64,000 nt of DNA from Liminaster sp017519885. Its GTDB lineage: Bacteria; Bacteroidota; Bacteroidia; Bacteroidales; UBA3663. This document shows, piece after piece, positions 43,898-52,950 of this stretch. Below the pieces are notes generated by a model, which did no database searches, was not told the DNA's origin, and saw only the letters and a program-made list of their open reading frames with translations. The stretch spans positions 1 through 64,000 of the forward strand of contig JAFWRO010000007.1 of assembly GCA_017519885.1 (NCBI GenBank), read 5' to 3'. The stretch's first letter is position 1. Every line of letters begins with the position of its first letter. Made by a program: the position numbers and the translations under genes.

Positions 43898-44182
43898 TTA
43901 CTTGTTGATTTTAATATTGGTGACCTTGCCGTTGGAACGGATGGCCTTGCCATTCTCATTGATGCGATTGAGCTTGGAAACGTGGATAGGAGCCTCCTTC
44001 TCAATGATGCCGCCCTGAGGATACTTTGCATTTGGCTTGGTGCTCTTCTTTACGATGTTGATGCCTTCGACGATAGCCGTCTTCTTCTCGACATTCACAG
44101 AAAGAACTTTGCCAGTCTTGCCCTTGTTCTCGCCAGAGTTAACAACTACGTTGTCACCCTTCTTTACGTTCAATGTATTCAT
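43898..44182 (-). CDS. rplX: 50S ribosomal protein L24
   Basis: 94 residues with the KOW motif (VKKGDNVVVNSGENKGKTGK). The start at MNTLNVKK is chosen because the longer reading overlaps rplN; slightly shorter than usual. Confidence 0.94.
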   Translation of the reverse strand: MNTLNVKKGDNVVVNSGENKGKTGKVLSVNVEKKTAIVEGINIVKKSTKPNAKYPQGGIIEKEAPIHVSKLNRINENGKAIRSNGKVTNIKINK

Positions 44183-44198
44183 ATCTGCATTTACGTTA

Positions 44199-44564
44199 TT
44201 AGAGCACTTCAGGTGCAAGTGAAACAATCTTCATATTAGCAGCACGGAGTTCACGGGCAACAGGGCCGAAAATACGTGATCCACGCATATCACCAGCGTT
44301 GTTCAGAAGAACACAGGCGTTGTCATCGAAGCGGATATATGAACCATCGGGACGACGAACCTCCTTCTTGGTACGAACGATAATAGCTTTGCTGACGGTA
44401 CCCTTCTTCATGTCGCTAGAAGGAACTACACTCTTAACAGTCACTACGATAATATCACCTACAGATGCATATCGGCGACCAGTGCCACCAAGCACGCGGA
44501 TGCAGAGGCACTCCCTACCACCGGAATTATCGGCGATTTTAAGTCTTGATTCAGTCTGTATCAT
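44199..44564 (-). CDS. rplN: 50S ribosomal protein L14
   Basis: 121 residues. MIQTESRLKIADNSGGRECLCI and RGSRIFGPVARELR are diagnostic. 5 nt after rpsQ. Confidence 0.98.
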   Translation of the reverse strand: MIQTESRLKIADNSGGRECLCIRVLGGTGRRYASVGDIIVVTVKSVVPSSDMKKGTVSKAIIVRTKKEVRRPDGSYIRFDDNACVLLNNAGDMRGSRIFGPVARELRAANMKIVSLAPEVL

Positions 44565-44569
44565 AATAT

Positions 44570-44827
44570 TTACTTAGCCTTTTCGAGGATTTCTACTAAA
44601 CGCCAACGCTTTGTTTTGCTCAGCGGACGAGTTTCCATCAGGAGGACGCGATCGCCTACCTGGGCCTCATTCTTTTCGTCATGAGCGTGGTATTTCTTTG
44701 TCTTGTTGACAAACTTACCATAGATTGGGTGCTTCTCCTTGTACTTCACAGTAACAGTGATGGTCTTGTCCATCTTATCGCTGGAGACGATGCCCATTCT
44801 AGTTTTTCTAAGATTTCTTGTTTCCAT
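44570..44827 (-). CDS. rpsQ: 30S ribosomal protein S17
   Basis: 85 residues, OB fold. KTRMGIVSSDKMDKTITVTV and VLLMETRPLSKTKRWRLVEI are standard. 42 nt after rpmC. Confidence 0.97.
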   Translation of the reverse strand: METRNLRKTRMGIVSSDKMDKTITVTVKYKEKHPIYGKFVNKTKKYHAHDEKNEAQVGDRVLLMETRPLSKTKRWRLVEILEKAK

Positions 44828-44869
44828 TGAAAAAATCTGTTCTAAAATAAATTTGAGTTTTGAGGATGC

Positions 44870-45073
44870 TTACTCGACCTGAGCAGCAGCTGTACGGTTG
44901 TTGAGTTCTGTCAGCATACGTGCGACATCACGACGGGTAGTGCGGATCACCATTGGATTGTCCAGAGGGGCAATTGCATGGTTGAACTCCAACGATTCCA
45001 GCTTTGCCTTTGTCTCAGCAATACGACCTTGCAGTTCCTCAGTTGTAAGATTCTTAAGTTCTGAAGTCTTCAT
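44870..45073 (-). CDS. rpmC: 50S ribosomal protein L29
   Basis: 67 residues, two-helix protein near the tunnel exit. MKTSELKNLTTEELQGRIAE and IRTTRRDVARMLTELN match the family. 17 nt after rplP. Confidence 0.96.
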   Translation of the reverse strand: MKTSELKNLTTEELQGRIAETKAKLESLEFNHAIAPLDNPMVIRTTRRDVARMLTELNNRTAAAQVE

Positions 45074-45090
45074 TGTAGTGGTTGTTTGTT

Positions 45091-45525
45091 TTAGAGAACG
45101 ACAAGTTCTGGATCATAGTCGCGACGAACGACAAACTTGGTCAGGACGGGGAGCTTCTGAGCACCGAGGCGGAGAGCCTCCTTGGCAACCTCGAAAGGCA
45201 CACCATCAATCTCAAAAAGGATACGGCCTGGGTTGCAGTCTGCTACCCAACCTTCCGGATCACCCTTACCTTTACCCATTCGGACATCGGCAGGCTTGCG
45301 AGTGTAAGGCTTGTCAGGGAACACGCGGCACCAGAGCTGGCCTTCACGTTGCATGTAACGGGTGATAGCGACACGAGCGGCTTCAAGTTGACGCGCATTG
45401 ATCCATTTATTCTCAAGCGTCTTGATTCCGAACGAACCGAAAGCCAACTGATTGCCTCGCTGGGCATTGCCCTTGAGGTTGTTCTTCTGCTGGCGGCGGT
45501 ACTTAGTTCTTTTCGGCTGTAACAT
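45091..45525 (-). CDS. rplP: 50S ribosomal protein L16
   Basis: 144 residues. MLQPKRTKYRRQQKNNLKGN, ARVAITRYMQREGQLWCRVFP and RILFEIDGVPFEVAKEALR are standard. 29 nt after rpsC. Confidence 0.98.
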   Translation of the reverse strand: MLQPKRTKYRRQQKNNLKGNAQRGNQLAFGSFGIKTLENKWINARQLEAARVAITRYMQREGQLWCRVFPDKPYTRKPADVRMGKGKGDPEGWVADCNPGRILFEIDGVPFEVAKEALRLGAQKLPVLTKFVVRRDYDPELVVL

Positions 45526-45554
45526 TGTTTTAAAGCTTCTAAATCGTTATTTAA

Positions 45555-46304
45555 TTATTTTTTGTTACGGAAACCGCCACGACGCTCGCCATCACGACGA
45601 CCACGACGCTCGCCACGACCTTCGCCCTGTGGACGACCAGTTTCCTTCTGCTTAGCGAAGTTTGGAGCAAGATCCTTCTTGCCATAAACCTCACCGCGGC
45701 AGATCCATACTTTGATGCCGATCACACCAACCTTGGTGATTGCCTCAGCCAGAGCATAGTCGATGTCAGCACGGAAAGTGTGAAGTGGGGTACGACCCTC
45801 CTTGTACATCTCCTTGCGCGACATTTCAGCGCCATTGAGACGACCCGAGCACTGAACCTTGATACCCTCAGCACCTACACGCATTGCAGACTGGATAGCC
45901 ATCTTGACAGCACGACGGTAAGCAACCTTACCCTCTACCTGACGTGCGATGTTGTTTGCTACGATTGAGGCATCAACCTCAGGCTTCTTGATCTCGTAGA
46001 TGTTGATCTGAACATCCTTATCGGTGATTGACTTGAGCTCTTCCTTCAACTTATCGACCTCGCTGCCGGCCTTACCGATGATGATACCTGGACGGGCGGT
46101 GCAGATAGTGATGGTGACGAGCTTCAGTGTACGTTCGATCACAATGCGGGAAAGACTTGCCTTGGCAAGGCGTGCATTGAGATACTTGCGAATCTTAGCA
46201 TCCTCTATGATGGTATCACCACAGTTCTTGGAAGCAAACCAATTGGAATCCCAACCACGGATGATGCCCAGACGATTTGAAATTGGAGAAATTTTCTGTC
46301 CCAT
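45555..46304 (-). CDS. rpsC: 30S ribosomal protein S3
   Basis: 249 residues. The N-terminal KH domain (RPGIIIGKAGSEVDKL) and C-terminal S3 domain (KVWICRGEVYG) are followed by a Gly/Arg-rich tail (GRPQGEGRGERRGRR), common in this phylum and probably disordered. 11 nt after rplV. Confidence 0.97.
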   Translation of the reverse strand: MGQKISPISNRLGIIRGWDSNWFASKNCGDTIIEDAKIRKYLNARLAKASLSRIVIERTLKLVTITICTARPGIIIGKAGSEVDKLKEELKSITDKDVQINIYEIKKPEVDASIVANNIARQVEGKVAYRRAVKMAIQSAMRVGAEGIKVQCSGRLNGAEMSRKEMYKEGRTPLHTFRADIDYALAEAITKVGVIGIKVWICRGEVYGKKDLAPNFAKQKETGRPQGEGRGERRGRRDGERRGGFRNKK

Positions 46305-46315
46305 GTTAGAGAATA

Positions 46316-46717
46316 TTAAGCTTCTTTGTTAATTGAATCTACGTAAATAGTCACGTGGTTAGAACGCTTGCGAACGCGATAAGCACGTCCCTGTGGTGCA
46401 GGGCGAAGGCGCTTGATGGTGGCGCCCTCGTCAACGACGATGGCACTCACCTTGAGCTGGCCAGCCTCGGCCTTCTGACCGGTCTTGGCCTCCCAGTTAG
46501 CGATTGCGGACTTCAAAAGAAGCTCAACACGGGCAGCAGCCTCCTTGTTGGAGAAATGAAGGACACCCAGAGCCTTGAAAGCCTCCATGCCGCGTACCAT
46601 ATCTGCTACGAGACGCATCTTGCGTGGAGAGGTTGGGATATTGTTATACTTAGCGAAATAAGTAGCCTTACGAACTTCCTTCAGCTTATTGGCAGATGTC
46701 TGTTTTCTATTAGCCAT
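46316..46717 (-). CDS. rplV: 50S ribosomal protein L22
   Basis: 133 residues. TSPRKMRLVADMVRGM and the tunnel loop region VDEGATIKRLRPAPQGRAYRV are present. 32 nt after rpsS. Confidence 0.97.
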   Translation of the reverse strand: MANRKQTSANKLKEVRKATYFAKYNNIPTSPRKMRLVADMVRGMEAFKALGVLHFSNKEAAARVELLLKSAIANWEAKTGQKAEAGQLKVSAIVVDEGATIKRLRPAPQGRAYRVRKRSNHVTIYVDSINKEA

Positions 46718-46749
46718 TGTTCTAGAATTATTTTAGTAAGACCCTATAT

Positions 46750-47016
46750 TTACTTGCGATTACCAGAGTGGCCACGGAATGTGCGAGTCATTGAGAACTC
46801 ACCGAGCTTGTGACCTACCATGTTCTCAGTTACATAAACTGGAACGAACTTGTTACCGTTGTGAACAGCGATGGTGTGACCAACGAAATCAGGAGAGATC
46901 GTGGTAGCACGAGACCAAGTCTTGACTACAGCCTTCTTGCCAGACTCATTCATGGCAAGGATCTTCTTCTCGAGCTTAACGCTAATAAACGGGCCTTTTT
47001 TTAAGGAACGACTCAT
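46750..47016 (-). CDS. rpsS: 30S ribosomal protein S19
   Basis: 88 residues. MSRSLKKGPFISVKLEKKI and MVGHKLGEFSMTRTFRGH are diagnostic. 32 nt after rplB. Confidence 0.98.
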   Translation of the reverse strand: MSRSLKKGPFISVKLEKKILAMNESGKKAVVKTWSRATTISPDFVGHTIAVHNGNKFVPVYVTENMVGHKLGEFSMTRTFRGHSGNRK

Positions 47017-47048
47017 ATTATTATATTAAATAATGTGTTACTTCAAAA

Positions 47049-47876
47049 TTACTTCTTATTAGCTCTCTCGATAATGTACTTTGAAGACTGCTTCTTTGGT
47101 GAACGTGTCTTCAGACCCTTAGCGTAGAGACCCTTACGCGAACGTGGGTGACCACCAGACTGACGACCTTCGCCACCACCCATCGGGTGATCGACTGGGT
47201 TCATCACAACGCCACGGTTGTGTGGACGACGGCCCAACCAGCGAGAGCGACCTGCCTTACCACTCTTCTCGAGTGCGTGGTCAGAGTTGCCTACCGAACC
47301 GATAGTAGCCTTGCAGGTAGCAAGGATTTTGCGGGTTTCGCCAGAGGGGAGCTTGATGATTGCATAGTCACCTTCTTTTGAAGTAAGCTGAGCGAAGTTA
47401 CCAGCAGAACGAACAAGGGCGGCACCCTGTCCCGGGCGGAGCTCGATGTTGTGAATGACTGAACCTACTGGAATGTCCTTAAGTGCAAGAGCGTTGCCAA
47501 CTTCAGGAAGAGCCTTGGCACCTGATTCTACATGTGCGCCTACCTTGAGGCCGTTAGGTGCGAGGATGTAACGCTTTTCGCCATCTACATAGTAGAGGAG
47601 TGCGATGTTAGCGCTGCGGTTAGGATCGTACTCGATAGACTTGACTACTGCAGGTACGCCATCCTTGTTGCGCTTGAAATCGATGAAACGATAAGACTGC
47701 TTGTGACCACCACCGATGTAACGCATGGTGAGGCGGCCCTGGTTGTTACGACCACCAGTCTTGGTCTTACCGACAGTGAGAGACTTTTCGGGCTTGCTAG
47801 CGGTGATCTCATCGAATGCGCTGATAGCCTTGCCTCTCTGGCCCGGAGTTGTGGGCTTGAATTTGCGGATTGCCAT
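47049..47876 (-). CDS. rplB: 50S ribosomal protein L2
   Basis: 275 residues of the peptidyl-transferase region. SYRFIDFKRNKDGVPAVVKS, and the GVVMNPVDHPMGGGEGRQSG loop with the conserved His, are present. It is separated from rplW by an unusual 134-nt spacer. Confidence 0.98.
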   Translation of the reverse strand: MAIRKFKPTTPGQRGKAISAFDEITASKPEKSLTVGKTKTGGRNNQGRLTMRYIGGGHKQSYRFIDFKRNKDGVPAVVKSIEYDPNRSANIALLYYVDGEKRYILAPNGLKVGAHVESGAKALPEVGNALALKDIPVGSVIHNIELRPGQGAALVRSAGNFAQLTSKEGDYAIIKLPSGETRKILATCKATIGSVGNSDHALEKSGKAGRSRWLGRRPHNRGVVMNPVDHPMGGGEGRQSGGHPRSRKGLYAKGLKTRSPKKQSSKYIIERANKK

Positions 47877-48010
47877 TTTTTTGTTTTAGCATTCTCGGCC
47901 GTCGCAGACGCAATTGCTGAAATTCAGAGTTACCATCCGACGTATCGCGATGGGCTTTCGAACGACTTTGCTGCGCCAGGAGGGCGGCCGAAGTTAGTGA
48001 ATATTGTTAA
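47877..48010 (-). other. Unexplained G+C-rich spacer between rplW and rplB
   Basis: 134 nt without a coding frame in a spot where many bacteria have about 10-20 nt. CGGCCG near each end (47897-47902 and 47985-47990) with flanking TTC/GAA could pair over the whole spacer, and TTCGAA and TCGCGA palindromes lie inside. No promoter box is seen. Confidence 0.5.
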
Positions 48011-48346
48011 TTAGTTGATGTTAGCGTAGAAATCAATCGTATCGCCTTCCTTGAGGGTCACATAGGCCTTCTTGTAAGCGGCAGTCTTGCCGACCTGCAG
48101 ACCTCTCTTGGTGTAGCGGCTCTTGACCTTGCCAGCGTAGTTGATGGTGTTAACCGACTCAACAGTGACGCCGAACTTCTGTTCTACAGCCTGCTTGATC
48201 TGGATCTTGTTGGCCTTGGTGTCAACATAGAAACCGTAAACGACGTTAACAGGAGCGCTACCATCCTTCTTCTTGCGAGCTTCAGATGACTTGTCTGTGA
48301 TCTTGGTCATCTTCTCAGTTACGATGGGTTTAATCAGAATTGCCAT
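48011..48346 (-). CDS. rplW: 50S ribosomal protein L23
   Basis: 111 residues; binds at the tunnel exit and docks trigger factor and SRP. IKPIVTEKMTKITD, then an extra Lys-rich insert of about 15 residues (SSEARKKKDGSAPVN), and YGFYVDTKANKIQIKQAVE. The family is usually about 95-100 residues. 14 nt after rplD. Confidence 0.96.
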   Translation of the reverse strand: MAILIKPIVTEKMTKITDKSSEARKKKDGSAPVNVVYGFYVDTKANKIQIKQAVEQKFGVTVESVNTINYAGKVKSRYTKRGLQVGKTAAYKKAYVTLKEGDTIDFYANIN

Positions 48347-48360
48347 GTCTGTTACTTGCT

Positions 48361-48981
48361 TTAGAGGTTGTTAACTGTTTCAACAGCGCTCTCTGTAATC
48401 ACGAGTGTGCCGCAGTTCATCACGTTGTAGGTGTTGAGTGAATCTGCTGGCAGGACGCTGACCTTCTTGAGGTTTCGAGCAGACAAAAGTACGTTTTTAT
48501 TTTCATTTAAGCAAACAAAAGCGACCTTTTTTTCTGCAACCTGCAGGTTTTTAACTATGTTAGCAATTGCTTTGGTAGATGGAGTTTCCAATTTAAGGTC
48601 CTCAATTACAACAATTGCGTTCTCTGCAGCCTTGGTCGAGAGGGCGCTCTTACGAGCGAGAGCCTTCACCTTTTTGTTGAGCTTGAAGCTGTAATCGCGG
48701 GGCTTTGGACCGAATACGCGACCGCCACCAACGAGCACTGGTGAGTTGATATCACCGCGACGTGCACCGCCGCCGCCCTTCTGGCGACCGAGCTTGCGGG
48801 TTGAACCGCTAACCTCTGAACGCTCCTTTGACTTATGGGTACCCTGACGCTGGTCAGCAAGGAACTGCTTAACAGCGAGGTAGATTACATGGTCGTTGGG
48901 CTCAATGCCAAAAACCTCATCGTTGAGGACAACCGTACGACCGGTTTCCTTACCTTCCTTGTTTAATACTTTCAGTTCCAT
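48361..48981 (-). CDS. rplD: 50S ribosomal protein L4
   Basis: 206 residues. RSEVSGSTRKLGRQKGGGGARRGD is the tunnel loop, and the C-terminal globular fold follows. Its start overlaps the rplC stop by one base. In E. coli L4 represses the S10 operon; a similar role here is open. Confidence 0.97.
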   Translation of the reverse strand: MELKVLNKEGKETGRTVVLNDEVFGIEPNDHVIYLAVKQFLADQRQGTHKSKERSEVSGSTRKLGRQKGGGGARRGDINSPVLVGGGRVFGPKPRDYSFKLNKKVKALARKSALSTKAAENAIVVIEDLKLETPSTKAIANIVKNLQVAEKKVAFVCLNENKNVLLSARNLKKVSVLPADSLNTYNVMNCGTLVITESAVETVNNL

Positions 48982-49601
48982 TACTTCTCAATTGTTAAAA
49001 GTGAACCCTTTGCTCCTGGCACGCTGCCCTTCACGAGAAGGAGGTTGTGCTCAGGAATAACCTTCAACACCTGGAGATTCTGTACAGTCACCTGCACATT
49101 ACCCATCTGGCCACCCATGCGGAGGCCCTTGAATACGCGTGCTGGATAAGAGCATGCGCCGATTGAACCTGGCTTACGCAGACGGTCGTCCTGGCCGTGA
49201 GTGGTCTGGCCTACGCCACCGAAACCATGACGCTTAACAACGCCCTGGAAGCCGTGACCCTTCGACGTACCCACTACGTCAACGAACTCGGCGTCAGCGA
49301 AGAGATCATTCACGGTGATTACATCACCAAGCTGATACTGCTTCTCGTAACCCTTAAACTCTGCAAGGTGCTTCATTGGAGCAACACCTGCTTTCTTGAG
49401 GTGACCCATAACTGGCTTGGAGACATGCTTCTCAGTGGTCTCCTCGAAGCCGACCTGTACAGCTTCATAACCATCTTTCTCGATCGTCTTGATCTGAGTC
49501 ACAACACAAGGACCTACTTCAATAACAGTGCATGGCACGTTCTTGCCATCAGCACTGAAGACGGAAGTCATTCCGACTTTTTTGCCTAATAATCCTGGCA
49601 T
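48981..49601 (-). CDS. rplC: 50S ribosomal protein L3
   Basis: 206 residues. MPGLLGKKVGMTSVFS, then KGHGFQGVVKRHGFGGVGQTTHG with the Gln that is methylated in some bacteria. A 186-nt structured spacer separates it from rpsJ. Confidence 0.98.
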   Translation of the reverse strand: MPGLLGKKVGMTSVFSADGKNVPCTVIEVGPCVVTQIKTIEKDGYEAVQVGFEETTEKHVSKPVMGHLKKAGVAPMKHLAEFKGYEKQYQLGDVITVNDLFADAEFVDVVGTSKGHGFQGVVKRHGFGGVGQTTHGQDDRLRKPGSIGACSYPARVFKGLRMGGQMGNVQVTVQNLQVLKVIPEHNLLLVKGSVPGAKGSLLTIEK

Positions 49602-49787
49602 ATTTCAGTTACTTGTTGTGCCTGGCGGGAATGCCTTCTTCCGAAAACGTTCCACAGGCGGTTAATAATATTAAATTGATTTGTTTTTTTTGACAGTTTA
49701 GGCCGAAACTTCCCCTGTTACAGGTTCCATCCCGGTTTGTAAGGCCGGGGAGGGGTCTCCTCCCCAGTCCCAAATAGTTTGTAGTTA
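49602..49787 (-). promoter_or_regulatory. Structured spacer between rpsJ and rplC
   Basis: 186 nt inside the S10 operon. On the minus strand GGGGAGG (49765-49759) pairs with CCTCCCC (49753-49747) over a 5-nt loop. CCTGT/ACAGG and CCGG/CCGG elements follow, then an A/T-rich stretch before rplC. No -7 box is evident. It could be an autoregulatory or processing element. Confidence 0.5.
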
Positions 49788-50093
49788 TTATACCTTGATT
49801 TCAACCTCGACACCTGAAGGCAACTCGATCTTCATCAAAGCCTCTACAGTGCGTGGAGTAGCCGATACGATGTCGATGAGACGCTTGTAGGCGCAGAGCT
49901 GGAACTGCTCGCGGCTCTTCTTGTTAACGAAGGTCGAGCGGTTGACAGTAAAGATGCGCTTCAAGGTTGGCAACGGAATAGGACCGTTGACCTTGGCGCC
50001 TGTCGACTTCACAGTCTTTACGATCTTCTCAGCTGACTTGTCAACGAGCATGTGGTCGAAAGACTTCAACTTAATACGAATTTTCTGATCCAT
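49788..50093 (-). CDS. rpsJ: 30S ribosomal protein S10
   Basis: 101 residues; also NusE in antitermination complexes. MDQKIRIKLKSFDHMLVDKS and GPIPLPTLKRIFTVNRS are standard. 51 nt after fusA; no tuf gene intervenes. Confidence 0.98.
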   Translation of the reverse strand: MDQKIRIKLKSFDHMLVDKSAEKIVKTVKSTGAKVNGPIPLPTLKRIFTVNRSTFVNKKSREQFQLCAYKRLIDIVSATPRTVEALMKIELPSGVEVEIKV

Positions 50094-50144
50094 ATTTGGT
50101 TTTAAGAATTTACGTTAATTAATTATTGATCTTTACGACCTTGA

Positions 50145-52274
50145 TTACTTGATGAGGTCAGCGCGACCGCCGCACTCCTCGAGTACCTTGCGGGCATTGC
50201 CCTTATCAACCTCGGCATAGTGGTGGAACTCCATGGTAGAGCTTGCACGACCGGAAGTGATGGTACGAAGGTCTGTTACATAACCGAACATCTCGGCGAG
50301 CGGAACGAAAGCCTTCACGAGGCGTGCACCCGAACGTGTGCTGTCCATACCCTCTACCTGACCACGGCGCTTGTTGAGGTCGGAGATAACGTCGCCCATC
50401 GACTCCTCAGGAGTAACCACCTCAACCTTCATGATAGGCTCAAGCAGGATAGGCTGTGCCTTCTCGCAGCATGCCTTGAAGGCGAAGTTGGCAGCGAGTT
50501 CGAACGAAAGCTGATCAGAGTCAACTGGATGGAAGCTACCATCCTCGAGGGTGACCTTCATCGAGTCAACTGGGAAGCCAGCCAAAACGCCTGACTTCAT
50601 GGCTGCGGCGAAGCCCTTCTGTACCGATGGAATATATTCTGCAGGCACATTACCACCCTTGACGATGCTCTCGAACTGAAGTCCGGTAACGCCCTCGTCA
50701 GCTGGGCCAACGGTAACGATGATGTCTGCGAACTTACCACGGCCACCCGACTGCTTCTTGTAAACCTCGCGGTGACGGGTAACAACACCCTTGATGGACT
50801 CCTTGTACGAAACCTGAGGACGACCCTGGTTGCACTCAACCTTGAACTCACGCTTCAGACGATCGATGATGATGTCGAGGTGAAGCTCACCCATACCCGA
50901 GATAACGGTCTGACCCGTATCCTCATTGGTCTTGACGGTGAAGGTTGGATCCTCCTCGGCGAGCTTGGCGAGGCCAATGCCGAGTTTGTCAAGGTCCTTC
51001 TGCGACTTGGGCTCAACTGCGATACCGATCACTGGATCGGGGAACTCCATCGACTCAAGCACTACAGGATTGTTCTCATCGCAAAGGGTATCACCCGTGC
51101 GGATATCCTTGAAGCCTACACCTGCACCGATGTCACCGCAACCGATCTCCTCCATTGGATTCTGGTGATTGGAGTGCATCTGGAACAGACGGCTGATACG
51201 CTCGCGCTTGCCCGAACGTGGGTTGTAAACGTAAGAGCCAGCCTCAATGGTGCCCGAATATACGCGGAAGTAGCAGAGACGACCTACATATGGATCGGTA
51301 GCGATCTTGAATGCGAGGGCCGACATTGGCTCGTCGTAGCTTGGATGACGCTGAATCTCCTTCTCGGAATCCTTGGGATCGTGACCGATGATAGCGGGGG
51401 TATCCACTGGAGAGGGGAGGTAGCGAACCACAGCATCGAGAAGTGGCTGTACGCCCTTGTTCTTGAACGAAGAACCGCAGAGTACTGGGAACACCTCCTG
51501 TGCGAGGGTCATCTTGCGGAGAGTGGTATAAACCTCCTCCTTGGTGATGGTCGAAGGATCGTCGAAGTATTTCTCCATGAGAGCGTCGTCAAAGTTGGCG
51601 ACCTGCTCCAGGATCTTGTCGCGATACTCCTGAGCCTCGGCAACGAGGTCAGCAGGAATCTCTTCGATCTCATATTCAGCACCCATGGTCTCATCGTGCC
51701 AGTAGATGGCCTTCATCTCGATCAGGTCGATGATACCCTTGAAGGTCTCCTCCGAGCCGATAGGCAACTGGATAGCCAGGGCATTGGCACCGAGCATAGC
51801 GTGCATCTGATCCACTACATCAAGGAAGTTGGCGCCCGAACGGTCCATCTTGTTGACGTAAGCGATACGAGGAACGTTGTACTTCTCAGCCTGACGCCAT
51901 ACGGTCTCCGACTGTGGCTCAACGCCGCCTACAGCGCAGTAGGTTGCAACGGCGCCATCAAGGATACGGAGCGAACGCTCTACCTCGACGGTGAAGTCCA
52001 CGTGGCCTGGAGTGTCAATCAGGTTGAACTTATATTTCTCACCCTGAAAGTTCCAGTAAGCGGTAGTGGCAGCTGAGGTGATTGTGATACCGCGCTCCTG
52101 CTCCTGGGCCATCCAGTCCATGGTAGCAGAACCGTCGTGAGTCTCACCAATCTTGTGAGTCTTGCCAGTGTAAAAAAGGATGCGCTCTGAAGTAGTTGTC
52201 TTACCGGCATCGATGTGGGCCATGATACCGAAGTTACGCGTGTACTTCAATGCTGCGTCTTTTGGATTTGCCAT
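50145..52274 (-). CDS. fusA: Elongation factor G
   Basis: A 709-residue translocase GTPase. G1 AHIDAGKTTTSERIL, G2 region GITITSAATT, G3 DTPGHVDF and G4 NKMDR are present. Domain IV has the conserved HRE/GGRGKFADI block. It sits in the usual rpsL-rpsG-fusA order, 30 nt after rpsG. Confidence 0.98.
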   Translation of the reverse strand: MANPKDAALKYTRNFGIMAHIDAGKTTTSERILFYTGKTHKIGETHDGSATMDWMAQEQERGITITSAATTAYWNFQGEKYKFNLIDTPGHVDFTVEVERSLRILDGAVATYCAVGGVEPQSETVWRQAEKYNVPRIAYVNKMDRSGANFLDVVDQMHAMLGANALAIQLPIGSEETFKGIIDLIEMKAIYWHDETMGAEYEIEEIPADLVAEAQEYRDKILEQVANFDDALMEKYFDDPSTITKEEVYTTLRKMTLAQEVFPVLCGSSFKNKGVQPLLDAVVRYLPSPVDTPAIIGHDPKDSEKEIQRHPSYDEPMSALAFKIATDPYVGRLCYFRVYSGTIEAGSYVYNPRSGKRERISRLFQMHSNHQNPMEEIGCGDIGAGVGFKDIRTGDTLCDENNPVVLESMEFPDPVIGIAVEPKSQKDLDKLGIGLAKLAEEDPTFTVKTNEDTGQTVISGMGELHLDIIIDRLKREFKVECNQGRPQVSYKESIKGVVTRHREVYKKQSGGRGKFADIIVTVGPADEGVTGLQFESIVKGGNVPAEYIPSVQKGFAAAMKSGVLAGFPVDSMKVTLEDGSFHPVDSDQLSFELAANFAFKACCEKAQPILLEPIMKVEVVTPEESMGDVISDLNKRRGQVEGMDSTRSGARLVKAFVPLAEMFGYVTDLRTITSGRASSTMEFHHYAEVDKGNARKVLEECGGRADLIK

Positions 52275-52304
52275 ATTATATTAAATAATGTGTGAAGACT
52301 CAGA

Positions 52305-52784
52305 TTAGAACTTGAAGTGAGCGAATGCACGGTTGGCCTCGGCCATCTTGTGCATATCCTCCTTTCGCTTGAATGCACCGCCCTGCTCATTGTAGGCGTC
52401 CATGATCTCGGCAGCGAGCTTGTCAGCCATGGTCTTACCACCACGCTTGCGGCTGTAGATGATCATGTTCTTCATCGAGATAGACTCCTTACGGTCGGGA
52501 CGAATCTCGGTAGGAACCTGATAGGTGGCACCACCAATACGGGTTGACTTAACCTCGACGAGTGGGGTGATGTTGTCGAGAGCCTTCTTCCACACCTCGA
52601 GGGCACTGATACCCTCCTTCTCGGCCAACTTCTTGCCGACGATATCCATGGCGGTGTAGAAAATAGTGAACGCAATGCTCTTCTTGCCATCGTACATCAG
52701 ATGGTTTACGAACTTGGTTACTTTAACTTCGCTGAAGACAGGATCCGGAAGGATAACTCTCTTCTTCGGCTTTGCTTTTCTCAT
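52305..52784 (-). CDS. rpsG: 30S ribosomal protein S7
   Basis: 159 residues. MRKAKPKKRVILPDPVFSEV, VEVKSTRIGGATYQVPTEIR and RKRGGKTMADKLAAEIMDA are standard. In E. coli S7 represses its own operon by binding the rpsL-rpsG spacer, which here is 166 nt. Confidence 0.98.
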   Translation of the reverse strand: MRKAKPKKRVILPDPVFSEVKVTKFVNHLMYDGKKSIAFTIFYTAMDIVGKKLAEKEGISALEVWKKALDNITPLVEVKSTRIGGATYQVPTEIRPDRKESISMKNMIIYSRKRGGKTMADKLAAEIMDAYNEQGGAFKRKEDMHKMAEANRAFAHFKF

Positions 52785-52950
52785 TTTGTTTTGAAATGTT
52801 TAATGTTTGGTTGTTTCTCTTGGGGGAATCTTCATCCGCGCCTATCACGCTTGGTCCATCACTGGGTTTATGCGGGCCGGATTACTCAACCTTTAAGAGC
52901 CTTTACCAACTTGTGTAAAAGGTTTGAAACTTGTTTTCTCTCTGCGAAGA
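52785..52950 (-). promoter_or_regulatory. Long spacer between rpsL and rpsG, possible S7 target
   Basis: 166 nt without coding potential. On the minus strand AACCTTTTAC and GGTAAAGG can pair soon after the rpsL stop, followed by a G+C-rich middle. It corresponds in position to the S7 binding site of the str mRNA in E. coli; the analogy is positional only. Confidence 0.4.

Noticed and set aside
50094..50144. A tuf gene between fusA and rpsJ
   Set aside because: The gap is only 51 nt.
50772..52076. A 434-codon frame antisense to fusA
   Set aside because: Elongation factor G is unambiguous on the other strand; the long antisense frame is a by-product of its codon use.
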